In this document: positions 1 through 5,690 of the stretch, piece by piece
Position numbering within the stretch: the stretch's first letter is position 1
Layout: every line of letters begins with the position of its first letter
Notes under the pieces: generated by a model
The model's input: only the letters and a program-made list of their open reading frames with translations
Database searches by the model: none
What the model was told of the DNA's origin: nothing
Made by a program: the position numbers and the translations under genes
DNA from: Actinomycetota bacterium
Lineage (GTDB): Bacteria; Actinomycetota; Thermoleophilia; Gaiellales; Gaiellaceae
DNA length: 5,788 nt
Direction of reading: 5' to 3'
Assembly (NCBI GenBank): GCA_013698195.1
Contig: JACCVK010000007.1
Span: forward strand, 1 to 5,788

Positions 1-294
1 CAAGACGGCGTCCGCACCAGCCTCGCGCGCGGTCCGAAGCTCCTCTTCTGTCGCGAAGAAGCCCTTCGCCAGAAGAGGCACGCCAGCAGCCCGCGCGGCT
101 CGCAAATCGTCCCAGCTTCCGCCGAAGCGCTGGTCGACGAGGATCGATACGGCGGCTGCTCCGGCACGCTCGTACTCGACCGCGAGACGTCTGGGATCGG
201 CGTCCGGCCGCAGGTCTCCGGCGGACGGCGAGCGGCGCTTGACCTCGGCAACCGCCGCGAGCCCGGGAGCGGCAAGCGCGTCTCTAAACCGCAT
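1..294 (-). CDS. trpC: Indole-3-glycerol-phosphate synthase, N-terminal part (cut by window edge)
   Basis: Cytoplasmic enzyme of tryptophan synthesis. It closes the ring of carboxyphenylamino-deoxyribulose phosphate to give indole-3-glycerol phosphate, with loss of CO2 and water. The first 98 codons are present and the frame runs open off the left edge. Visible features are AEVKRRSPSAG (residues 16-26), which holds the family's Glu and Lys (E17, K19); the beta-2 region VSILVDQRFGGSW (49-61); and LLAKGFF (74-80), whose K77 matches the catalytic lysine normally found in a K-D-F motif. The ATG at 294 lies inside the end of trpD (11-base overlap), which suggests translational coupling. Two oddities stand out. 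The protein begins about 35-45 residues later than usual, so the N-terminal helical extension is missing, and the Asp after the catalytic Lys is Gly. The frame stays open upstream with GTG codons, but that sequence is Arg/Ser-rich and does not resemble the family, so I keep the ATG. Family assignment is firm; the start is fairly firm. Confidence 0.9.
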   Translation of the reverse strand, partial: MRFRDALAAPGLAAVAEVKRRSPSAGDLRPDADPRRLAVEYERAGAAAVSILVDQRFGGSWDDLRAARAAGVPLLAKGFFATEEELRTAREAGADAVL

Positions 295-1315
295 GCGTGA
301 ACCGCGCGAGCTCGTCGAGACGGATCGCAGCGGCACCCGAGTCCACCGCCTGGCGCGCCAGCTCGAGGCCCTCGGCGAGGTCGGCCGCAAGACCGCCCGC
401 GGCGATCGCACCCGCGGCGTTCAGCAGGATCGCGTCGCGGCGGCCGCCATCCTCCCCGGCAAAGACCTCCCGAATCGCGGCTGCATTGTCAGTCGCGCTC
501 CCGCCGCGCAACTCGTTCGGATCGCAGCGCGCGATGCCGAGGTCGAGCGGGTCGATCGTCCGCTCCTCGATCGTTCCCTCGACGACCTCGCACACGAGGT
601 TCGGCCCCGCGGGCGAGAGCTCGTCGATCCCGTTGGCTCCGTGCACGACGAACGCGCGTCTCGACCCGAGCCGAGCGAGGACCTCGGCGACGGTGCGAAC
701 GAGCTCCGGCGCGTAGACGCCGACGATCTGGGCGCGAGCCCCGGCCGGGTTCGTGAGCGGGCCGAGCACGTTGAACACGGTACGCGTCGCCAGCTCGCGA
801 CGCACCGGCGCGGCGTGCTTCATCGCAGGGTGATGTAGCGGAGCGAACATAAACCCGAACCCGAGCTCGTCGATCGACTGCCCGATCCGCTCCGGCGTCA
901 GCTCGAGCTTGAACCCGAGCGCCTCGAGCACGTCGGCGGAGCCCGAGGCCGAGGAGACGGCGCGGTTTCCGTGCTTCGCAACGGCGGCACCCGCCGCGGC
1001 GGCGACGATCGCGGCCGCGGTCGAGATGTTGAGCGTGTGTGCGCCGTCACCGCCGGTTCCGGCCGTGTCCACGAGGTCTTCGCGAGCCGAGCGCACCGTG
1101 AGAGCGTGCTCTCGCATCGCCTCCGCGCAGCCCGCGATCTCGTCTGCGGTCTCGCCCTTGGCCCGGAGCGCGACGAGGAAGCCGCCGATCTGTGCCGGCG
1201 TCGCCCTGCCGCCCATGATCTCGTCCATCACCTCGCGTGCCCGCTCCCGTCCCAGGTCGTCACCGTCGAGGAGGTGTTGAATCGCTTGCTGGATCACGCT
1301 CAAAGTCTTGCGCAC
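284..1315 (-). CDS. trpD: Anthranilate phosphoribosyltransferase
   Basis: Cytoplasmic enzyme that transfers the phosphoribosyl group of PRPP to anthranilate, the second committed step of tryptophan synthesis. At 343 residues it has full family length. An N-terminal helical domain (about 1-70) precedes the alpha/beta domain. Hallmarks are the PRPP-binding GTGGDG loop (86-91), NIST (96-99), KHGNRAVSSASG (114-125), the anthranilate-side arginine in VRREL (R172/R173), FNVLGPLTNP (181-190) and the metal-associated acidic pair D229-E230. No key residue appears to be missing. Its stop overlaps the start of trpC by 11 bases, and it starts 41 bases after the aminotransferase stop, so a shared leftward transcript is likely. 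The start is a GTG at 1315, the first possible start after an in-frame stop (TGA at 1333-1331). No clear Shine-Dalgarno precedes it, and the in-frame GTG at 1297 (residue 7) would also keep the domain intact. Function is very secure; the start is moderately secure. Confidence 0.96.
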   Translation of the reverse strand: MRKTLSVIQQAIQHLLDGDDLGRERAREVMDEIMGGRATPAQIGGFLVALRAKGETADEIAGCAEAMREHALTVRSAREDLVDTAGTGGDGAHTLNISTAAAIVAAAAGAAVAKHGNRAVSSASGSADVLEALGFKLELTPERIGQSIDELGFGFMFAPLHHPAMKHAAPVRRELATRTVFNVLGPLTNPAGARAQIVGVYAPELVRTVAEVLARLGSRRAFVVHGANGIDELSPAGPNLVCEVVEGTIEERTIDPLDLGIARCDPNELRGGSATDNAAAIREVFAGEDGGRRDAILLNAAGAIAAGGLAADLAEGLELARQAVDSGAAAIRLDELARFTHAV

Positions 1316-1356
1316 CGGACTAGGGCTCAGTCACGCAGCAAAGGGCTTGCGTTCGA

Positions 1357-2439
1357 TCACAGACAGCGTTCGAGCGCGGCCATCAGGCGGTCGACGTCAT
1401 CCTCATCGTTGTAGGGCCCGATCGAGACTCGGAGAAGTTGCCGCCCCTCCCACTCGTACACCGGCACCTCGACCCGGAACTCCGCGTACAGCCGCTTCCA
1501 CAGCTCAACCGGGTCACCCGCAGGCAGCTCGACGGCACGCATGAACGGGGCAGGCTCGCCCGGGACGCGCGGGAAGCCGAGCTCGCCGAGTCGCCGCTCC
1601 GACTCGTCCGCGAGCGCGCGCTGACAGTCGGGCTGGAAGCTCGCGTGCACCTCGATCGCCTTCGGCACCGCGAGATACGCCGCCGGATCGCGCGTTCCGG
1701 CCCAGCCGTGTCGCTCGCCGAAGTCGGCGTCCTCGCGATAGCCCCAGCTCACGACGAGCGGCTCGATCCAGGCTTGGTGCTCGGGCCGAGCCCACAGGAA
1801 CCCTGCTCCCTTCGGCGCGCCGAGCCACTTGTGGCAGTTCCCCGCGTAGACGTCCGCGCCGAGTGCCTCGAGATCCAGAGGAACCTGGCCCGGCGCGTGT
1901 GCGCCGTCCACGATCGAGAGCGCACCGGCCTCCCGCGCGGCCGCGCAGAGCTCCGCCACTGGCAGGAGCAGTGCCGTCGGAGACGTGATGTGCGAGCCGG
2001 AGATTGCCCGCGTGCGCGGCCCGATGCTCGCGACGATCTCGTCCGGCTCGCACATGACGAGGTTGGCGCCCACGAACTCCCATGTCTTCGTGATCGCGCC
2101 GTACTCGTGTCTCGTCGTAACGACCTCGTCGCCGGGCTCGAGCCGCAACGACCGGATAACTGCGTTGAGCCCGGAGGTTGCGTTCGGCACGAACACCAGG
2201 TCGTCGGCGCGCGCTCCGACGAAGCGGGCAAGTGCCGCGCGAGCCTCGAACAACCTGCCCGGCTGCTCGGGCGCACCCCAGAACCAGCGCGCGACCTGCC
2301 GCGTGAAGAAGTCCGTCGGCCCGCGCTCCAGCTCCAGCTGGAGTCGCTGATACTCCTCGAACACGAGACGCGCGCAGGCGCCGAAGCTGCCGTGATTCAG
2401 GTACGCGACCTCAGGGTCGAGCAGGAAGTCGCCGCCCAT
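1357..2439 (-). CDS. PLP-dependent class V aminotransferase, isopenicillin-N-epimerase-like (CefD group)
   Basis: Fold-type I PLP enzyme of 360 residues, a normal length for the group. Visible motifs are LNHGSFGA near the N-terminus (14-21), typical of CefD-like proteins; NATSG (86-90), the cofactor-phosphate loop; HEYGA (111-115); SIVDGAHAPGQ (175-185) with D178, which should pair with the pyridine nitrogen; GNCHKWLGAPKG (200-211) with K204 as the Schiff-base lysine; GTRDPAAYLAVPKAI (248-262), a strong group signature; and LLRVSIGPYN (335-344) near the C-terminus. All catalytic elements are present, so it should be active. The ATG at 2439 is fixed because an in-frame stop (TAG, 2448-2446) lies just upstream. 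No Shine-Dalgarno is seen. It diverges from the MFS gene and is followed by trpD after 41 bases. The true reaction cannot be read from sequence, since members include epimerases, desulfurase-like enzymes and uncharacterised lyases. Kynureninase seems unlikely because the motifs follow CefD. Family is firm; substrate is unknown. Confidence 0.9.
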   Translation of the reverse strand: MGGDFLLDPEVAYLNHGSFGACARLVFEEYQRLQLELERGPTDFFTRQVARWFWGAPEQPGRLFEARAALARFVGARADDLVFVPNATSGLNAVIRSLRLEPGDEVVTTRHEYGAITKTWEFVGANLVMCEPDEIVASIGPRTRAISGSHITSPTALLLPVAELCAAAREAGALSIVDGAHAPGQVPLDLEALGADVYAGNCHKWLGAPKGAGFLWARPEHQAWIEPLVVSWGYREDADFGERHGWAGTRDPAAYLAVPKAIEVHASFQPDCQRALADESERRLGELGFPRVPGEPAPFMRAVELPAGDPVELWKRLYAEFRVEVPVYEWEGRQLLRVSIGPYNDEDDVDRLMAALERCL

Positions 2440-2455
2440 GCCCGGCTAGTGTCTC
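2440..2455. promoter_or_regulatory. 16-base divergent intergenic spacer between two start codons
   Basis: Only 16 bases separate the aminotransferase ATG (minus strand) from the MFS ATG (plus strand). Neither side has a Shine-Dalgarno sequence. TAGTGT at 2447-2452 fits the loose actinobacterial -10 pattern TANNNT for the rightward gene. It would place transcription start near 2459, which is also an in-frame GTG, so a leaderless transcript is possible. No good -35 was found. Any promoter for either gene must lie largely inside the other gene. The spacing is seen directly; the promoter reading is inference. Confidence 0.4.
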
Positions 2456-3715
2456 ATGGTGCGCGGGATCCTCCGGACGTACTTCCCGCCGCTTCCGAGG
2501 TCGGTAACGACGCTGCAAGTCGGCGGGCTCGTCAACGCCTTCGGTAACGGCATCACGCTGCCGTTTCTCTTCATCTACCTGCACAACGTCCGCGGGATCA
2601 GCCTCGGCATCGTCGGGCTCATCGTCGGCCTGCACGCAGTCGTGAGCATCGTGGCGGGGCCGCTCTTCGGAATCCTCATCGACCGACTCGGCGGTCGGCG
2701 CCTGCTGGCCGCCGCGCTGGCGATCCTCGCCGCCGGCTACGCGCTCTACCCGCTCGTCGACACACCCTGGCAAGGCTTCCTCGTCGCTGCGATCACCGGG
2801 GTCGGCGTCGGCGGCTTCTGGCCGTCGCAGTCGACGCTGATCGCCGGCCTGACAGCACCCGCGCAGCGGCCGGCCGCGTTCGCGATGCAGCGAGTCGTGA
2901 TGAATCTCGGCATCGGCCTCGGCGCCCTCGCCGGCGGGCTCATCGCGACCACCGAGTCGCCGGGCTCGTTCACCGTGCTCTTCTTGCTCAACTCGCTGAC
3001 ATTTGTCGCCTATGGCGCGGTGATGCTCGCGCTCGTTCCGTCGCCGGAGCTCGCCGGCGGGCCGACGACCAGCGCCGAGCGCGCGGGCGCGTACCGGAAC
3101 GTCCTTCGGCATCGCGCTTTCGTCGCGGTGATCGGCTTGAACGCGCTCTTCATCTTCGCCGGCTTCTCGGGCTTCGAGCTCCTGCCGGTGTACGCGAAGA
3201 ACGAGGCCGCGGTCTCGGAGACGCAGATCGGGCTCGTCTTTCTCGTAAACACGATCGTCATCGTCCTGCTCCAGCTACCGATCGCCCGGCTCGCACAGGG
3301 CAGGCGCCGGATGCCGGCGCTCGGACTGCTCGGCCTGCTCTGGGCCGGCGCGTGGCTGATCGTGCCGATCGCCGGGTCGGAGACCGCGAGCACCGCGACG
3401 CTCCTCTTCATCGCGTCGATGACGATCTTCGCCGTGGGCGAGTGCCTTCACGGAGCCGTGCACGCGCCGCTCGTCTCCGATCTCGCCGACCCGCGCCTGC
3501 TCGGCCGCTACATGGCGCTGTCGGCGCTCTCCTGGCAGGTCGGGTTCGCGCTCGGGCCGGCGGTCGGAGGCTTCGTGCTCGACTACTCACCGAACGCAGT
3601 CTGGTTCGGCGCAGCGGCGTTCTGCGCGCTCGGCGGCATGCTCGCGTTCGCCGTCGAGGCCACGCTTCCCGAGCGCGCTCGCAGGACCCCCGCTGCCGTG
3701 GCGGCAAGCGCCTGA
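2456..3715 (+). CDS. Major facilitator superfamily transporter, DHA1 multidrug-efflux-like
   Basis: Inner-membrane secondary transporter of 419 residues, a typical MFS length, probably a proton-driven exporter. About 12 hydrophobic helices are visible, roughly at 20-42, 48-72, 82-103, 107-131, 144-165, 171-193, 221-245, 256-279, 286-306, 312-338, 348-375 and 382-402, with a polar central loop (about 195-220) between the two halves. Between helices 2 and 3 is the MFS motif A, GILIDRLGGRRLL (72-84). Helix 4 has GVGVGGFWPSQS (115-126), and helix 11 has the Gly-rich LGPAVGGFVLD (366-376), as in drug-exporter families. The substrate cannot be told. The start is ATG at 2456 or the adjacent GTG at 2459; later codons would cut into helix 1. 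No Shine-Dalgarno is seen. corA follows on the same strand after 75 bases without an obvious terminator, so read-through is possible. Family is firm; drug export is only a guess. Confidence 0.93.
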   Translation: MVRGILRTYFPPLPRSVTTLQVGGLVNAFGNGITLPFLFIYLHNVRGISLGIVGLIVGLHAVVSIVAGPLFGILIDRLGGRRLLAAALAILAAGYALYPLVDTPWQGFLVAAITGVGVGGFWPSQSTLIAGLTAPAQRPAAFAMQRVVMNLGIGLGALAGGLIATTESPGSFTVLFLLNSLTFVAYGAVMLALVPSPELAGGPTTSAERAGAYRNVLRHRAFVAVIGLNALFIFAGFSGFELLPVYAKNEAAVSETQIGLVFLVNTIVIVLLQLPIARLAQGRRRMPALGLLGLLWAGAWLIVPIAGSETASTATLLFIASMTIFAVGECLHGAVHAPLVSDLADPRLLGRYMALSALSWQVGFALGPAVGGFVLDYSPNAVWFGAAAFCALGGMLAFAVEATLPERARRTPAAVAASA

Positions 3716-3743
3716 GCCTTCCCGTCCCGAGAGGCGTCGGCGG

Positions 3744-3749
3744 TACCAT
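3744..3749 (+). promoter_or_regulatory. Possible -10 element for corA
   Basis: TACCAT fits the TANNNT pattern of GC-rich actinobacteria and would give a transcript beginning near 3756, about 35 bases before the corA ATG. No recognisable -35 lies 16-18 bases upstream, so this is weak. The alternative is read-through from the MFS gene. Confidence 0.25.
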
Positions 3750-3790
3750 GGCGAACATGTTCCCGACCTTGGAAGACCCCCTCAGTCCCC

Positions 3791-4780
3791 ATGCCGAGCC
3801 TGCCACGCATCCGGCGTTCCCGCACCCGCGGCGCGGGCGAGGTTGTCGCACGTCCGGCTCCGGTCGTCCACGAGGTCACCGCTAGCGGGCTGACGTGGGT
3901 CAACGTCGTCGCGCCCGACGTGGCGACGGCACAGATGCTCGCCGAGCGCTTCGGCTGGCATCCGCTCGACGTCGAGGACGTCGTCTCGAAGCGCCAGCGC
4001 CCGAAGGTCGACGACTACGAGGACGAGGGCTACCTCTTCGCGGTCCTCCACTTCCCCTTCTACGACAAGCAGATCCAGCGGCTGAACGCCGCCGAGCTCG
4101 ACCTGTTCATCGGCCACGAATATGTGGTGACGATCCCGAACCGGGAGCTCCACCCCGTCACGCGGCTGTTCGTGCGCTGCGAGGAGGACGAGGCGTTCCG
4201 CGATCAGCTCTTCGCGCGCGGCTCGGGTCGACTGCTGTACGAGGTGCTGGACGATCTCTTCGACTACTGCTTCCCCATTCTCGACAAGATCGCGCACAAG
4301 CTCGACGTGATCGAAGACGAGGTGTTCGAGGGACGCTCGCACGAGGTCGTGCGCGACATCTCGAACGTGAAGCAGGAGATCATCTCCTACCGCAAGATCA
4401 TCAAGCCCGAGCGCGCGACCCTGCGGGTGCTCGAGCGCCGGGTGGAGAACTTTCTTCCCGAGGAGCTCGAGCTCTACTTCGACGACATCGTCGACTCCGC
4501 GGAGCGGATCTGGGACTTGCTCGACAACTTCAAGGAGGTCGTCGAGGCGCTCGAGTCGACGAACGAGTCGGTCATCTCGCACAAGCAGAACGACGTCCTC
4601 CGAGTGCTGACGATCATCTCGACGACGATGCTGCCGCTGTTCGTGATCACCGGCATCTTCGGGATGAACGTCCTCTTCCCGGGCGAGGGGACCACCTGGA
4701 TGTTCTGGGTCATCCTCGGCCTGATGCTGTCGGCCATTCTCGGGATGCTCGGGTTGTTGCGCTGGAAGCGTTGGCTCTGA
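3791..4780 (+). CDS. corA: CorA-family magnesium/cobalt transporter
   Basis: Pentameric inner-membrane channel for Mg2+ (also Co2+/Ni2+) of the 2-TM-GxN family; 329 residues is normal. The order of parts is a short basic N-terminus (about 1-25); a cytoplasmic alpha/beta domain with GWHPLDVEDVVSKRQRPKVDDYEDEGYLF (55-83), a strong CorA signature; a long charged helical region (about 150-270) corresponding to the gating/stalk helix; TM1 (about 272-292) ending in the GMN selectivity motif (291-293); a short outer loop with an acidic residue (294-302); TM2 (about 303-323); and a basic tail RWKRWL. The residue before GMN is Phe rather than the common Tyr. The ATG at 3791 is the only in-frame start before the domain. 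A GGAAG lies at 3771-3775, but its 15-base spacing makes it a poor Shine-Dalgarno. The promoter is uncertain. Co-transcription with the MFS gene is possible, but no functional link is evident. Confidence 0.96.
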   Translation: MPSLPRIRRSRTRGAGEVVARPAPVVHEVTASGLTWVNVVAPDVATAQMLAERFGWHPLDVEDVVSKRQRPKVDDYEDEGYLFAVLHFPFYDKQIQRLNAAELDLFIGHEYVVTIPNRELHPVTRLFVRCEEDEAFRDQLFARGSGRLLYEVLDDLFDYCFPILDKIAHKLDVIEDEVFEGRSHEVVRDISNVKQEIISYRKIIKPERATLRVLERRVENFLPEELELYFDDIVDSAERIWDLLDNFKEVVEALESTNESVISHKQNDVLRVLTIISTTMLPLFVITGIFGMNVLFPGEGTTWMFWVILGLMLSAILGMLGLLRWKRWL

Positions 4781-4799
4781 CCCAGAGGCCCCGCGGCGC

Positions 4800-4827
4800 T
4801 TGACGTTTGCTCCGGATTGCGTAACTG
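4800..4827 (+). promoter_or_regulatory. Candidate promoter of the secreted lyase-like gene
   Basis: TTGACG at 4800-4805 matches the sigma-70-type -35 at five of six positions. It is followed after 16 bases by TAACTG (4822-4827), a poor -10. Transcription would begin near 4834, about 25 bases ahead of the GTG start at 4859 and its Shine-Dalgarno, so the geometry agrees with that start. The -35 is convincing; the -10 is weak. Confidence 0.4.
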
Positions 4828-4835
4828 TTGTTACG
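4820..4835. promoter_or_regulatory. Perfect inverted repeat, possible repressor operator
   Basis: CGTAAC (4820-4825) and GTTACG (4830-4835) are perfect reverse complements around a 4-base centre (TGTT). The repeat is AT-richer than its surroundings, overlaps the proposed -10 and start point of the lyase-like gene, and sits 20 bases after the -35. This is where a dimeric repressor would bind. A short RNA hairpin in the leader is the alternative. No regulator gene lies in the window, and I cannot name a family from the site. Confidence 0.45.
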
Positions 4836-4846
4836 AAGTTTCGGGG

Positions 4847-4853
4847 AAAGGGG
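4847..4853 (+). promoter_or_regulatory. Ribosome binding site that fixes the GTG start at 4859
   Basis: AAAGGGG lies 5 bases before GTG 4859 and is the best Shine-Dalgarno in the window. It supports GTG 4859 over the upstream in-frame TTG at 4817, which would fall within the proposed promoter. Confidence 0.7.
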
Positions 4854-4858
4854 CGCGA

Positions 4859-5656
4859 GTGCTGAAACGGGCAGCCCGAGAGCGGAGCAGACGCTCGCAG
4901 GTTTGCGTGCTGGCAGCCGCTGCGCTCGTCGTTCTCGCGGCTTCCGTGCCTGCAGCCGCCGAGATCGTCTGGCTCGGTGGATTCGAGACGGGAACCTTCT
5001 CGGAGTGGGACGCGGTGCAGGCGAAGCCCGGCGGAGCCGCCGTGGTCGAAGACCGTGTCAAAGACGGGCGCTACGCCGCCCGTTTCCAGGTCGGACCGGG
5101 CGACAATCCGCTGCGCTGCTCCTGCGGCGAGCGAGCGGAGCTCGTGAAACACACCGGCGAGCAGCCGGGAATGACATCGGTGTGGGCTTGGTCGGCGTAC
5201 TTTCCCGCCGAGTTCGCCGTCCGCCCCGGACGCCGCGTCGTGTTCACGCAGTGGCACGACTATGGATCCGGTCATCCGGCTCCCGTCGTGATACGGGTCG
5301 TGAGCGTGAACGGCGAGGATCGGCTGGGGCTCGGAGTTCAGGGAGGACCGGTCGCGAATCCCGTCGTCCGCGACTGGACGTTCGGGCGCCTCGAGCGCGA
5401 GCGGTGGTACGACTTCGTCGCGAGGATCCGCTGGGCGTCCGATGCCACCGGTTCGGTGGAGCTCCTGATCGACGGCACTTGGGTCATCCCGCCAACGAGC
5501 ATGCCCACCCTCTTTCGCGAGAACGGCGCGAAGGGCGTGTACCTCAAGCAGGGCGCCTACCGGGCGACGCCGTGGTCGCAAACCACGGTCGTATACATCG
5601 ACGGCACACGCCGCGGCACCGATCTGGCCGACCTCTCCAACTCTCCCAACGGCTAG
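4859..5656 (+). CDS. Secreted polysaccharide-lyase-like protein (heparin lyase/PL20-like jelly roll)
   Basis: Predicted exported beta-sandwich protein of 265 residues from the GTG start. The N-terminus has a basic stretch (KRAARERSRR, about residues 3-12), a hydrophobic core (about 15-29) and a likely cleavage after VPAAA (30-34). A twin-Arg pair is present, but a Tat signal is not clear. The mature part begins IVWLGGFETGTFSEWD, a common opening of lectin-like/lyase folds. It continues with GERAELV (90-96), QWHDY (131-135), ERWYDFVARIRW (181-192), VELLIDGTW (200-208) and GVYLKQGAYR (226-235). This order resembles the polysaccharide-lyase family Pfam PF14099 (recalled, not searched), whose members cleave uronic-acid polysaccharides by beta-elimination. 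Two close cysteines, CSC (87-89), could form a disulfide after export. Substrate and activity are unproven, and a carbohydrate-binding-only role is possible. It has its own promoter region and a strong Shine-Dalgarno, and is followed 34 bases later by another exported protein. A longer form from TTG 4817 is rejected. Confidence 0.75.
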   Translation: MLKRAARERSRRSQVCVLAAAALVVLAASVPAAAEIVWLGGFETGTFSEWDAVQAKPGGAAVVEDRVKDGRYAARFQVGPGDNPLRCSCGERAELVKHTGEQPGMTSVWAWSAYFPAEFAVRPGRRVVFTQWHDYGSGHPAPVVIRVVSVNGEDRLGLGVQGGPVANPVVRDWTFGRLERERWYDFVARIRWASDATGSVELLIDGTWVIPPTSMPTLFRENGAKGVYLKQGAYRATPWSQTTVVYIDGTRRGTDLADLSNSPNG

Positions 5657-5668
5657 GCGCGCGCGCCT
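5655..5668. repeat. Perfect 14-bp GC palindrome overlapping the lyase stop codon
   Basis: AGGCGCGCGCGCCT is self-complementary across all 14 bases and begins within the TAG stop. In RNA it could fold to a 5-bp stem with a CGCG loop. No T-run follows, so it is not a convincing intrinsic terminator. It may be a weak 3' stabilising hairpin or a chance product of GC alternation. Confidence 0.35.
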
Positions 5669-5690
5669 CGTCGGCGGCTAGCTCACGAGC

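Noticed and set aside
1357..2439. The aminotransferase as a kynureninase feeding anthranilate to TrpD
   Set aside because: This is attractive from context, but the NHGSFG opening and GTRDPAAYLAVPKAI motif follow the CefD-like group rather than kynureninase.
1438..2547. A 369-codon open frame on the plus strand across the aminotransferase
   Set aside because: It is antisense to a gene with all its PLP motifs intact, and its composition is Arg/Glu/Leu-rich shadow sequence without a domain.
3695..3707. Short TGCCG/CGGCA inverted repeat near the end of the MFS gene as a terminator
   Set aside because: The stem is only 5 bp, lies inside the coding region and has no T-run after it.
3748..3885. 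Small open frame of 45 codons (starting MANMFPTLEDP) ahead of and overlapping the corA start
   Set aside because: The ATG lies in the possible -10 region, there is no Shine-Dalgarno, and most of it overlaps the corA N-terminus in another frame. The Pro/Arg/His-rich sequence has no known features. A leader peptide cannot be fully excluded.
4820..4847. CGTAAC as the -35 of an ECF/BldN-type sigma factor promoter
   Set aside because: The expected CGTT-type -10 about 16 bases downstream is absent (CGGGGA is found), and the start point would collide with the Shine-Dalgarno. The inverted-repeat reading fits better.
4817..4858. TTG start at 4817 for the lyase-like gene
   Set aside because: It would lie inside the promoter and inverted repeat, has no ribosome binding site, and adds 14 residues before an already complete signal peptide. 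GTG 4859 has a strong Shine-Dalgarno.
3782..5581. A 599-codon open frame on the minus strand, antisense to corA and the lyase-like gene
   Set aside because: Its translation is Arg/Asp/Glu/His-rich low-complexity sequence with no recognisable domain, while the plus strand carries two well-supported genes. Long antisense frames are common in GC-rich coding DNA.
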